From: Burkholderiaceae bacterium
GTDB lineage: Bacteria; Pseudomonadota; Gammaproteobacteria; Burkholderiales; Burkholderiaceae_C
Direction: 5' to 3'
Assembly: GCA_024235915.1 (NCBI GenBank)
Contig: JACKLO010000014.1
Location: forward strand, 123,159 to 187,158
DNA length: 64,000 nt
Within the stretch, counting starts at the first letter, position 1. Each line of letters begins with the position of its first letter. Below are positions 15,554 through 24,780 of this stretch, piece after piece. The notes under the pieces were generated by a model that saw only the letters and a list, made by a program, of their open reading frames with translations, had not been told where the DNA came from and made no database searches. The translations under genes were made by a program, and so were the position numbers.

Positions 15554-16564
15554 ATGTACACCCAGGCGATGGACACGATGGCGCGCGAAAGCGGCGCCAA
15601 GCTGGAAAAGGTGCTCAGCCCCGACGAGCAGCGCCTGCAGGAACGCTTCGACGCCCGCATCGATGCCGGCGACTTCATCGAGGCCAAGGACTGGATGCCC
15701 GAGAACTACCGCAAGACGCTGCTGCGCCAGATCAGCCAGCACGCGCACTCGGAGATCGTGGGCATGCTGCCCGAGGGCAACTGGATCGGCCGCGCGCCCA
15801 CGCTCAAGCGCAAGGCCATCCTGCTGGCCAAGGTGCAGGACGAAGGGGGCCACGGCCTGTACCTGTATGCCGCCGCGGAAACGCTGGGCCAGAGCCGCGA
15901 CGAGATGCTGGGCGCGCTGCACAGCGGCAAGGCCAAGTACAGCAGCATCTTCAACTACCCCACACTGACCTGGGCCGACATCGGTGTCATCGGCTGGCTG
16001 GTGGACGGCGCGGCGATCATGAACCAGGTGCCGATCTGCCGCTGCAGCTACGCGCCGTATGCGCGCGCGATGATTCGCATCTGCCGCGAGGAGAGCTTCC
16101 ACCAGCGCCAGGGCTACGACAGCCTGCTGGTGATGATGCAGAACGGCACGCCCGCGCAGAAGGCCATGGTGCAGGACGCCGTGGACCGCTGGTGGTGGCC
16201 CTGCCTGATGATGTTCGGCCCGCCCGACGACCAGAGCCCCAACAGCGCGCAGGGCATGCGCTGGGGCATCAAGCGCGTCAGCAACGACACGCTGCGCCAG
16301 AAGTTCGTCGACGCCACCGTGCAGCAGGCCCAGGTGCTGGGCGTGACCCTGCCCGACCCTGACCTGAAATGGAACGAGGCCCGCGGCCAGCACGACTTCG
16401 GCACCATCGACTGGGACGAGTTCTGGCGCGTGGTGGGCGGTGACGGCCCGGTGAACCGCGAGCGCCTGGGTGCGCGCGTGAAGGCCTGGGACGACGGCGC
16501 CTGGGTGCGCGAGGCGGCGCTGGCGCATGCCCGCAGACAACAGACCAAGAAGGAGGCCGCATGA
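15554..16564 (+). CDS. paaA: Phenylacetyl-CoA epoxidase subunit A (catalytic di-iron)
   Basis: The protein has 336 residues, slightly longer than E. coli PaaA, with an extended N-terminus. Di-iron ligands appear in DEGGHGLYLYAAAE (EGGH) and in REESFHQRQGYD, plus earlier Glu residues. With PaaC it forms the core of the PaaABCE multicomponent oxygenase that epoxidises the aromatic ring of phenylacetyl-CoA. The ATG follows AAGGAGCCC. The stop overlaps paaB (ATGA at 16561-16564). Confidence 0.97.
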   Translation: MYTQAMDTMARESGAKLEKVLSPDEQRLQERFDARIDAGDFIEAKDWMPENYRKTLLRQISQHAHSEIVGMLPEGNWIGRAPTLKRKAILLAKVQDEGGHGLYLYAAAETLGQSRDEMLGALHSGKAKYSSIFNYPTLTWADIGVIGWLVDGAAIMNQVPICRCSYAPYARAMIRICREESFHQRQGYDSLLVMMQNGTPAQKAMVQDAVDRWWWPCLMMFGPPDDQSPNSAQGMRWGIKRVSNDTLRQKFVDATVQQAQVLGVTLPDPDLKWNEARGQHDFGTIDWDEFWRVVGGDGPVNRERLGARVKAWDDGAWVREAALAHARRQQTKKEAA

Positions 16565-16854
16565 GCCAAGTGAACACCGAATGGCCGTTGTGGGAAGTCT
16601 TCGTGCGCAGCCGCGCCGGCCTGGACCACAAGCACTGCGGCAGCCTGCACGCCGCCGACCCGCAAATGGCCATCCAGATGGCGCGCGACGTCTACACGCG
16701 GCGCATGGAAGGCTCCAGCGTCTGGGTGGTGCGCAGCGACCAGATCGTGGCCAGCGACCCGGGCGACAAGGACATGTTCTTTGACCCGGCGGAAGACAAG
16801 GTGTACCGACACCCGACCTTCTACAAGCTGCCCAGCGAAGTCGACCACATGTGA
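16561..16854 (+). CDS. paaB: Phenylacetyl-CoA epoxidase subunit B
   Basis: The protein has 97 residues, standard for PaaB, with the family segments WPLWEVFVRSRAGLDHKHCGSLHA and DPAEDKVYRHPTFYKLP. It is a small structural subunit that links PaaAC units and may position the reductase. It overlaps the paaA stop by four bases and is followed by paaC at 10 bases. Confidence 0.97.
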   Translation: MSQVNTEWPLWEVFVRSRAGLDHKHCGSLHAADPQMAIQMARDVYTRRMEGSSVWVVRSDQIVASDPGDKDMFFDPAEDKVYRHPTFYKLPSEVDHM

Positions 16855-16864
16855 GGACGATGGC

Positions 16865-17650
<786 letters not shown>

Positions 17651-17654
17651 ACCC

Positions 17655-18167
17655 ATGTGCGGCGCCGAAGTGGTCGATCGCGAACGTGCGGCCTGGCGCG
17701 TGCTGGAGACCGTGCTCGACCCCGAGGTGCCGGCGCTGTCGCTGGTGGACCTCGGCATCGTGCGCGAGGTGCATGCCTTGGAAGACGGCCTGCAGGTGGT
17801 GCTGACGCCCACCTACAGCGGCTGCCCGGCCACCGAGGTCATCGAACAGAGCGTGGTCGACGCGCTGGCCGAGGCTGGCCTGGGCCCGGTGACCGTGGTC
17901 ACCCGCCGCGCGCCGGCCTGGACCACGGACTGGATCAGCGAAGACGGCCGGCGCAAGCTGCGCGACTACGGCATCGCGCCACCAGGGCCGGTGGACCAAA
18001 GCAGCGGCACGCCGATCCGCATCGTGCGCAAGGCCGTTGCCGTCGAATGCCCGCGTTGCGGCAGTGCGAACACCGAACGCCTGTCGGCCTTCGGGTCCAC
18101 CGCCTGCAAGTCGCTCTACCGCTGCGTGGCCTGCCGCGAACCCTTTGAACACTTCAAACCCATCTGA
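17655..18167 (+). CDS. paaD: PaaD, iron-sulfur assembly factor for the phenylacetyl-CoA epoxidase
   Basis: The protein has 170 residues. The N-terminal half is a MIP18/DUF59-type domain (LDPEVPALSLVDLGIVREV, then PTYSGCPATEVI with the reactive Cys). The C-terminus holds a zinc-finger-like CPRCGS...CKSLYRCVACREPF. PaaD helps mature the iron-sulfur cluster of PaaE. The ATG begins 4 bases after paaC, and paaE begins 7 bases after its stop. Confidence 0.95.
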   Translation: MCGAEVVDRERAAWRVLETVLDPEVPALSLVDLGIVREVHALEDGLQVVLTPTYSGCPATEVIEQSVVDALAEAGLGPVTVVTRRAPAWTTDWISEDGRRKLRDYGIAPPGPVDQSSGTPIRIVRKAVAVECPRCGSANTERLSAFGSTACKSLYRCVACREPFEHFKPI

Positions 18168-18174
18168 GCCGCGC

Positions 18175-19254
18175 ATGAGCACACCGCTGTTCCACGACCT
18201 CACCGTGCGTGCCATCGAGCCTGACACCGCCGAGGCGGTGGTCGTCAGCTTCGACGTGCCGCCCGACCTGCGCGAGACCTATGCCTTCACGCAGGGCCAG
18301 TACCTCACGCTGCGCAAGACCATCGACGGCGAGGACCTGCGCCGCAGCTACAGCATCTGCGCCGGTGTGGACGATGGCGAACTGCGCGTGGGCGTGCGCA
18401 AGGTGGCCGGCGGCCGCTTCTCGAACTGGATCAACGAAAGCCTCAAGCCCGGCGACAGCATCGCGGTGATGGCGCCTCAGGGCCGCTTCTTCGTGCCGCT
18501 GGAGGCCAGCGCGCGGCGGCACCACCTGGGCATTGCCGGCGGCAGCGGCATCACGCCCATCCTGTCGATCATGAAGACGGTGCTGGCGCGCGAGCCGCAG
18601 TCGCGCTTCACGCTGCTGTACGCCAACCGCAAGCTCGCCTCCACGATGTTCAAGGAGGAGCTGGAGGACCTGAAGAACCGCTACATGACGCGGCTGGTGC
18701 TGCACCACGTCTTCAGCGACGAGCCGACCGATGCCGACCTGAACCACGGCCTGATGAACCGCGACAAGCTGGCGCAGTTCCTGGCTGGGCCGGTGCCTGC
18801 GGCCAGCATTGCGCACGCCTACATCTGCGGCCCGTTCCAGATGAACGACGAGGCCGAAGCCGCGCTGCTGGCGGCAGGCGTGCCCGAGGACCGTGTGCAC
18901 ATCGAGCGCTTCGGCGTGGCGCCGCAGGCCGGTGGCGCTGTGGTGCACGAGGCGAAGCCGGGCGACGCCGAGCAGGCCAGGATCGTGATCATCCGCGACG
19001 GCCTCAAGCGCGAGATCGAGTTCCACAAGGACCAGCCCAGCATCCTGGACGCCGCCAGCGCCGCCGGCCTGGAAGTGCCCTTCAGCTGCACCAGCGGCGT
19101 TTGCGGCACCTGCCGCGCCAAGCTGCTGGAAGGCGAGGTGCGCATGGAGCGCAACTTCGCACTCGACAAGGCGGAAGTAGCCGGCGGCTTTGTGCTGACG
19201 TGTCAGGCGCATCCGACGACGGAGCGGGTGGTGCTGTCGTTCGACGAGCGTTGA
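18175..19254 (+). CDS. paaE: Phenylacetyl-CoA epoxidase reductase subunit E
   Basis: The protein has 359 residues. The N-terminal ferredoxin-NADP reductase module has the FAD motif RRSYSIC (near residue 59) and the NAD(P)H motif GIAGGSGITPILSIMK. The C-terminal plant-type [2Fe-2S] domain carries CTSGVCGTC plus a later Cys in LTCQAHP. It passes electrons from NADPH to the PaaA di-iron centre. It ends the first paa block, followed by the inverted-repeat element. Confidence 0.97.
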   Translation: MSTPLFHDLTVRAIEPDTAEAVVVSFDVPPDLRETYAFTQGQYLTLRKTIDGEDLRRSYSICAGVDDGELRVGVRKVAGGRFSNWINESLKPGDSIAVMAPQGRFFVPLEASARRHHLGIAGGSGITPILSIMKTVLAREPQSRFTLLYANRKLASTMFKEELEDLKNRYMTRLVLHHVFSDEPTDADLNHGLMNRDKLAQFLAGPVPAASIAHAYICGPFQMNDEAEAALLAAGVPEDRVHIERFGVAPQAGGAVVHEAKPGDAEQARIVIIRDGLKREIEFHKDQPSILDAASAAGLEVPFSCTSGVCGTCRAKLLEGEVRMERNFALDKAEVAGGFVLTCQAHPTTERVVLSFDER

Positions 19255-19268
19255 TGACCGCCATCGAC

Positions 19269-19720
19269 CCGGAGCGGACGTTCACGTTCGTGCGCTCGTG
19301 GTCTTCGCGCGCCACCGCCGCTGCAGCAGGGCGGCGGCGTCGCCCGCGTTCTCCGGCCCACGCTCGCGGGGCGCTGCCTTGGTTCACCCACGGCCGAGGC
19401 TTCAACACCGACAGTGGTGAATCAGCGTCGAGGCGACCGCGAATGGGGCCTGCGCCCGCAGGCGCCACCGCCACCCTGCGACACCCGCTTGCTGTTCCCG
19501 TAGATCGACGCCTCGGCGCTACGAAGGGACGGGGGTTCGGGTGGGCGGGCGCAGGCCCCATTCGCGGTCGCCTCGTCGGTGACGTACCGAGGCCGGTGTT
19601 GATGCCTCGTCGTTGGCACACAGCGGGCAGCGCCCCGCGAGCGTGGGCCGGAGTACGCCTGCCCGGACCCCCGGCCACGCTGAACGGCGGCGCTGGTGGA
19701 CCACCGAACGTCCGCCCCGG
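19269..19720. repeat. Nested imperfect inverted-repeat element between paaE and the TetR gene
   Basis: The 483-base gap 19255-19737 has no convincing gene. It contains two 109-bp arms (19351-19459 and 19545-19653) that are inverted copies. Their outer 28 bp (19351-19378 with 19626-19653) and inner 31 bp (19429-19459 with 19545-19575) are perfectly complementary, with a diverged middle. Outside these, 15-base arms (19269-19283 with 19706-19720, CCGGAGCGGACGTTC-type) match at 14 of 15. The whole piece is roughly symmetric about 19500. The outer GCGGACGTTCG/GGTTCGAAAGCGGAC words resemble intergenic repeats seen in other proteobacteria. A MITE- or REP-like element or a large cruciform is likely; no transposase or target duplication was identified. 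Confidence 0.8.
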
Positions 19721-19737
19721 TTCGAAAGCGGACCCAC

Positions 19738-20352
19738 ATGGCTAGAGGACGCGCCGCCACCTACGACGACCAGCGCAGCCTGATCCTGCAGCGGGCGGCG
19801 GAGTTGTTCGCCCACCAGGGCTACGCCGCCACGTCGATGAACGCCGTGGCCGAGGCCTGCGGCTTCACCAAGCCCACGCTGTACCACTACTTCCGCGACA
19901 AGGACGCGCTGCTGGCCAGCATCTGCGACGAGCACGTGCTGCGCCTGCACGCCATGGCCACCGAGACGCTGGCGCTGCCCCTGCCGCCGGGCGAGTTGCT
20001 GCGGGAACTCATCCACCGCATCCTGGCCGAGTACGCCGACGCCCAGCACGCCCACCGCGTGCTCACCGAGGACGTGCGGTTCCTGGGCGCCGACGACCAG
20101 GCCCGCATCCTCGGGCGCGAACGCGAGGTGGTGAAGTGTTTTGCCGATGTGGTCGGCAAGATTCGACCGGACATGCATAATAGTGCAATGTCCAAGCCGC
20201 TGACCATGCTGTTGTTCGGCATGATCAACTGGATGTTCACCTGGATGAAACCGGGTGGAGACCTCGATCACGCCACGATGGCCCCCGTCGTGGCCGACCT
20301 CTTCATCGGCGGTCTCGCGGCCGTCCACGTGCCTGAAAAGACCCCCGCATGA
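19738..20352 (+). CDS. paaR: TetR-family repressor, PaaR-like
   Basis: The protein has 204 residues. The N-terminal helix-turn-helix is typical TetR (GYAATSMNAVAEACGFTKPTLYHYFRDKDALLA in outline, residues ~27-60); the C-terminal ligand domain is helical. Its place between paaE and paaZ, overlapping paaZ by four bases, points to regulation of the paa genes, probably through the palindrome at 13736 with phenylacetyl-CoA as inducer. The gene symbol is by analogy with other betaproteobacterial paa clusters. The ATG sits only 17 bases past the inverted-repeat element, with no strong ribosome site visible. Confidence 0.8.
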   Translation: MARGRAATYDDQRSLILQRAAELFAHQGYAATSMNAVAEACGFTKPTLYHYFRDKDALLASICDEHVLRLHAMATETLALPLPPGELLRELIHRILAEYADAQHAHRVLTEDVRFLGADDQARILGREREVVKCFADVVGKIRPDMHNSAMSKPLTMLLFGMINWMFTWMKPGGDLDHATMAPVVADLFIGGLAAVHVPEKTPA

Positions 20353-22388
20353 ACACCCTGCAGAGCTACATCGGCGGCCGCTGGATCGGCGCCACCCCCG
20401 CGCAGACGCTGGCCAGCGCGCTCAACGGCCAGCCCGTGGCTGCCACACATGCCGAGGCGCTGGACTTCGCCGAGGCCGTGGACCACGCCCGCCGCGTCGG
20501 TGTGCCGGCGCTGATGAAGACCGACTTCCAGCAACGTGCCGGCATCCTCAAGGCCCTGGCCAAGCTGCTGATCGAGCGCAAGGAAGAGCTCTACGCCATC
20601 TCGGCGCACACCGGCGCCACCCGCGTGGACAGCTGGATCGACATCGAAGGCGGCAGCGGCACGCTGTTCGCCTACGCCGGTGTCGGCAGCAACGAACTGC
20701 CGTCGGGCAACCTGGTGCACGAAGGCCCGGCCCTGTCGCTGGGCAAGCAGGGTCGCTTTGCCGGCACCCACGTGCTGGTGCCGCGCGGCGGTGTGGCGGT
20801 GCACATCAACGCCTTCAACTTCCCGGTCTGGGGCCTGCTGGAGAAGTTCGCCCCCACCTTCCTGGCCGGCATGCCCTGCATCGGCAAGCCCGCCACCGCC
20901 ACCAGCTACCTCACCGAAGCGGCGGTGCGCATCATGCTGGACAGCGGCCTGCTGCCCGCCGGCGCGCTGCAGCTGGTCATCGGCGGCACCGGTGACCTGC
21001 TGGACCGCATGGGTGGCCAGGACGTCGTCACCTTCACCGGCAGCGCCGACACCGCCGCGAAGCTGCGCGTGCACCCCAACCTGATCCGGCACTCGGTGCC
21101 CTTCAACGCCGAGGCCGACAGCCTGAACTGCGCCATCCTGGCGCCGGACGTGACGCCGGATGCGCCGGAGTTCGACCTCTTCGTCAAGGAGCTGGTGCGC
21201 GAGATGACGGTCAAGGCCGGCCAGAAGTGCACCGCCATCCGCCGCGCCATCGTGCCGCGCCAGCACCTGGACGCCGTGGCGGCGGCCGTGCGTGCGCGCC
21301 TGGCCAAGACCACCGTGGGCAACCCGGCGGTCGACGGCGTGAAGATGGGCGCGCTGGCGCACCGCGGCCAGCAGGCCGATGTGGCCGAGAAGGTGGCGGC
21401 GCTGATGCAGGGTGCCGAGCTGGTCTACGGCGAGCGCGATGGCTTCAGCCCCGTGGGCGACGGCGCGTCCGACGGCGCCTTCTTCTGCCCCACGCTGCTG
21501 CTGGCGCGTGACCCGATGGCCAGCGCCGCGCACGACGTGGAGGCCTTCGGCCCGGTCAGCACGCTGATGCGCTACGACGACCTGGACGAGGCGCTGGCGC
21601 TGGCGGCGCGCGGCCAGGGCAGCCTGGTGGGCACGCTGGTCACGCATGACCCGGCCACGGCCGCGCGTGTGATCCCGGTGGCTGCGGCGCACCACGGGCG
21701 TTTGCTGGTGCTCGACCGCGAGGCGGCGCCGGAGTCTACCGGCCACGGCAGCCCGCTGCCCGTGCTCAAGCACGGCGGCCCGGGCCGCGCCGGTGGCGGT
21801 GAGGAACTGGGCGGCCTGCGTGCCGTCAAGCATTACCTGCAGCGCTGCGCAGTGCAGGGCTCGCCCACCATGCTCGCGGCGGTCACGGGCGAATACGTGC
21901 GCGGCGCGGCCCGCATCGAGACCGAGGTGCACCCGTTCCGCCGCCACTTCGAGGACCTGCGGATCGGCGAGAGCCTGACCACGCACCGCCGCACCGTCAC
22001 CGAGGCCGACATCGTCGCCTTCGGCGGCATCAGCGGCGACTACTTCTACATGCACTTCGACGAGGTCGCCGCCAAGGACTCGGCCTTCGGCCAGCGCATC
22101 GCCCATGGCTACTTTGTGCTGTCAGCCGCGGCGGGCTTGTTCGTCTCTCCGGCGCCCGGGCCGGTGCTGGCCAATTACGGGCTGGACACGCTGCGCTTCG
22201 TCAAGCCAGTGGCCATCGGCGACACCATCCAGGCGCGGCTGACGGCCAAGCGCAAGGTCGACCGGCAGAAGAAGGGCGCCGACGGCATCGGTCAGGGCGT
22301 GGTGGCCTGGGACGTGGAGGTCAGCAACCAGCACGGCGACCTGGTGGCCAGCTACGACATCCTGACGCTGGTGGCCAAGAAGGCCTGA
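20349..22388 (+). CDS. paaZ: Bifunctional oxepin-CoA hydrolase / 3-oxo-5,6-dehydrosuberyl-CoA semialdehyde dehydrogenase
   Basis: The protein has 679 residues, the standard PaaZ length. Residues 1-520 form an aldehyde dehydrogenase with the catalytic Cys in GQKCTAIRRAI. Residues ~530-679 form a MaoC-like hotdog hydratase (YFYMHFDEVAAKD, then GYFVLSAAAGLFV). It opens the oxepin-CoA ring and oxidises the aldehyde produced. The start overlaps the TetR stop (ATGA). It converges with the chemoreceptor gene, with a palindromic terminator between them. Confidence 0.97.
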   Translation: MNTLQSYIGGRWIGATPAQTLASALNGQPVAATHAEALDFAEAVDHARRVGVPALMKTDFQQRAGILKALAKLLIERKEELYAISAHTGATRVDSWIDIEGGSGTLFAYAGVGSNELPSGNLVHEGPALSLGKQGRFAGTHVLVPRGGVAVHINAFNFPVWGLLEKFAPTFLAGMPCIGKPATATSYLTEAAVRIMLDSGLLPAGALQLVIGGTGDLLDRMGGQDVVTFTGSADTAAKLRVHPNLIRHSVPFNAEADSLNCAILAPDVTPDAPEFDLFVKELVREMTVKAGQKCTAIRRAIVPRQHLDAVAAAVRARLAKTTVGNPAVDGVKMGALAHRGQQADVAEKVAALMQGAELVYGERDGFSPVGDGASDGAFFCPTLLLARDPMASAAHDVEAFGPVSTLMRYDDLDEALALAARGQGSLVGTLVTHDPATAARVIPVAAAHHGRLLVLDREAAPESTGHGSPLPVLKHGGPGRAGGGEELGGLRAVKHYLQRCAVQGSPTMLAAVTGEYVRGAARIETEVHPFRRHFEDLRIGESLTTHRRTVTEADIVAFGGISGDYFYMHFDEVAAKDSAFGQRIAHGYFVLSAAAGLFVSPAPGPVLANYGLDTLRFVKPVAIGDTIQARLTAKRKVDRQKKGADGIGQGVVAWDVEVSNQHGDLVASYDILTLVAKKA

Positions 22389-22401
22389 CCGACCAGCACC
22401 T

Positions 22402-22425
22402 GCCGGCCGCCCGCGGGCGGCCGGC
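22402..22425. terminator. Bidirectional palindromic terminator
   Basis: A perfect 24-base palindrome (GCCGGCCGCCCG and its complement) occupies the 39-base gap between convergent paaZ and the chemoreceptor gene. It can fold on either strand. There is no T-run, so it is a hairpin stop of the GC-only kind. Confidence 0.6.
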
Positions 22426-22427
22426 GA

Positions 22428-24536
22428 TCAGAAGGTGGCCCAGTCGCCTTCGGCGGTGTCGGCCGTGCTGGCGCGACTCGTCGTGGTGACGGACTTCGCC
22501 GTTGCCACCGGGGCGCGCGTGGTGCGCGACGTGATGTGCGGTGTGTGGCCGCCCGCACATTCGTGCTTCAGCTGGCGGATGGCCATCACCGTCGCCTGCG
22601 TCGACTCCGCGAACGGCGTGCCGCCGGCGAGTGCGTGGTTCACCTCGTCCTTGCGGCCGGCGTTCACGAGCCGGGCCACCCGCCCGGCTTCGCGGTGGAA
22701 CACGGCATGCTGGTCCAGCAGGGGTGCAAAACCCGGCAGGTGTCCACACGCGTGGCGGCCCTTGCCGTGCAGCCACTGGCCCAGCGGGCAACCGTCGTCC
22801 CGCGAGGCAGCGTCGGCGTCCAGCGCCTCACCGCGCATGACGGCGTTGCGCAGCTTGGTCTTCCACTGAAGATGCCGGTCGACGGCGGCTTCCAGGTCGA
22901 ATTCACCCGCGTCGCCACTGTCGCGGGCGGCCTTGGCCTCGCGCCGCAAGCCCGCGGCGTCCACGTCCGCCGCTGTCGCCTCGCCCGGCCGCAGGCGGAT
23001 CAGCTTCATGACGTCGACGATCTGCTGGATCTGCCCGTTCAGCGCGTTCGTCGCGGCCGACATCTCTTCCACCATGGCCGCGTTCTGCTGCGTGACGCCG
23101 TCCATGTGCGTCACCGCCTCGTTGACCTGGGCGACGCCGGTCTGTTGTTCCGTCGCTGCGATGCTGATCTCGCCCGGCACCTCGTTGACGCGGCTGACGG
23201 ACTGCAGCGCTTCGCCCATGCGATCGCGCGCTTCCTGCGTGAGGCGGGCGCCGGCGGCGGCATGTTCGGTCGATTCGCCGATGAGCTGCTTGATCTGCCG
23301 CGCCGATTCCGAGGTCCGGTGCGCCAGTGTGCGGACTTCCGACGCCACCACGGCAAAGCCACGCCCGGCCTCGCCGGCACGCGCCGCTTCGACGGCCGCG
23401 TTGAGCGCCAGGATGTTGGTCTGGAAGGCCACGCTTTCGATGACGTGGATGATGGCGCCCACCTGGGCGGCGGATTTGTTGATGTCCTCCATCGCCTGCA
23501 CCACGCCCAGCACGCTGTCGTGGCTGCGCTCGGCCACCGTCATGGTCTGCGCGGCGAGGGTCGCGCCCTGGGTGGCCGACGCGGCGCTCTGGCGCACGGT
23601 GCCGTTGATCTCTTCCATCGACGCCGCGGTCTGCTCCAGGCTGGCGGCCTGGGCCTCGGTGCGCGACGACAGGTCCAGGTTGCCGGCCGAAATCTCGGCC
23701 ACGGCGCCGCGCACGTTCTCGACTTCGGTGCGGATGTCGCCGATCACGGTGCGCAGGTTGGCGGCCAACTGCGCCGTCGCCAGCTGCAGCTCGCCGAGCG
23801 TGCCGGCCTGCGTGACCTTCACGTCGTGGGTCAGGTCGCCGGCGGCCAGGCGCAGCATGTCGTCGAGCACGCGTTGCAGGCCCTGGCGGTCCGCCCGCCG
23901 CCCCATGAGGTGGGCCGCGGCAAAGAGGCCCACCGCCACTGGCACCCACACGGCAGGCCCGGTGAACATGGCGGCCACGCCCGTGCCCAGTGACGCGAAC
24001 AGACCCATGAGCCCGGACAGACCGAGGTGCGTGGCGGCCGCCGACAGGCCCTGGGCCAGCCGCCCGACCAGACCTGCACGGACCACCTGCCCGTGGTGCA
24101 GCCGGGTGCGCAGCTTCCCGCCTTCCGCCTCGCGGCGCATTTCGGCATACAGGGCCTCGGCCTGCGCCACCTGCTCGGGCTGCGGGGCGGAGCGCACCGA
24201 CAGGTACCCCGCCGTGCGGTCGCCGTCGCGGATGGGCGTCGCGTTGGCATGCACCCAGTAGTGGTCGCCGTTCTTGCGCCGGTTCTTCACCAGCGCCGAC
24301 CAAGGGCGGCCACCCTCGATCGTGGCCCACATGTCGCGGAAGGCCTCTTCCGGCATGTCGGGGTGGCGGACGATGTTGTGCGCCTGCCCCAGCAATTCGT
24401 CCCGTGTGTAGCCGCTGACGTCGATGAACGCCTCGTTGCAGTACACGATCCGCCCCTTCAGGTCGGTGACCGAAACGAGGGTCTTGCCCGCCGGAAGCGG
24501 ATAGTCACGCTGGGTGACCGGGAGGTTGCTGCGCAT
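22428..24536 (-). CDS. Aer-like PAS chemoreceptor with C-terminal CZB zinc domain
   Basis: The protein has 702 residues. The N-terminal PAS (residues ~10-115) is of the Aer type, with GYTRDELLGQAHNIVRHPDMP and VKNRRKNGDHYWVHANATP, which in Aer binds FAD and senses redox state. One or two membrane helices follow (~170-210), then HAMP, then the methyl-accepting signalling hairpin with FQTNILALNAAVEAARAGE. A CZB domain (HLQWKTKLR, DGCPLGQWLHG, then two further His) sits near the C-terminus, known to bind zinc and sense hypochlorous acid or zinc. I chose the ATG at 24536 (MRSNLPVTQRDYPLP) rather than an upstream one because the PAS starts there and TTTGGAG precedes it. Confidence 0.93.
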   Translation of the reverse strand: MRSNLPVTQRDYPLPAGKTLVSVTDLKGRIVYCNEAFIDVSGYTRDELLGQAHNIVRHPDMPEEAFRDMWATIEGGRPWSALVKNRRKNGDHYWVHANATPIRDGDRTAGYLSVRSAPQPEQVAQAEALYAEMRREAEGGKLRTRLHHGQVVRAGLVGRLAQGLSAAATHLGLSGLMGLFASLGTGVAAMFTGPAVWVPVAVGLFAAAHLMGRRADRQGLQRVLDDMLRLAAGDLTHDVKVTQAGTLGELQLATAQLAANLRTVIGDIRTEVENVRGAVAEISAGNLDLSSRTEAQAASLEQTAASMEEINGTVRQSAASATQGATLAAQTMTVAERSHDSVLGVVQAMEDINKSAAQVGAIIHVIESVAFQTNILALNAAVEAARAGEAGRGFAVVASEVRTLAHRTSESARQIKQLIGESTEHAAAGARLTQEARDRMGEALQSVSRVNEVPGEISIAATEQQTGVAQVNEAVTHMDGVTQQNAAMVEEMSAATNALNGQIQQIVDVMKLIRLRPGEATAADVDAAGLRREAKAARDSGDAGEFDLEAAVDRHLQWKTKLRNAVMRGEALDADAASRDDGCPLGQWLHGKGRHACGHLPGFAPLLDQHAVFHREAGRVARLVNAGRKDEVNHALAGGTPFAESTQATVMAIRQLKHECAGGHTPHITSRTTRAPVATAKSVTTTSRASTADTAEGDWATF

Positions 24537-24558
24537 ACGGGCTCCAAATGCCTTCGTG

Positions 24559-24566
24559 TTATCGGC
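24559..24566 (-). promoter_or_regulatory. Possible sigma28 (FliA) -10 element of the chemoreceptor gene
   Basis: On the minus strand GCCGATAA is an exact match to the FliA -10 element, 22 bases before the ATG. The -35 region 11 bases upstream (TCAGCGCA) is a poor match to TAAAGTTT. Chemoreceptor genes are common sigma28 targets, so the site is plausible but not secure. Confidence 0.35.
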
Positions 24567-24780
24567 TGCCCTGGGCTTGCGCTGAAGCCGCACGCGGCAG
24601 CCGTCGCCAGTCACCAGACACCCAGGGGGCCTCGGTGCATGTTCGTCCGATTCCGACAGACGCGGAGATCAGGAATCCCGCCACATCCTGTGGGGAGTTC
24701 TTGATTCCCTGACGGTGGCGGGTGCCCACGTGCCGTCTTGACGATCACCCGGCGCCGATTCAAGGACCGGCGGATGGCGA

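Noticed and set aside
19101..19745. A 214-codon plus-strand frame through the paaE-TetR gap
   Set aside because: It starts inside paaE in another frame and then reads the inverted repeat; the translation is Arg/Pro/Gly-rich and shows the repeat-derived NVRPGSKAD-type words common in spurious proteins.
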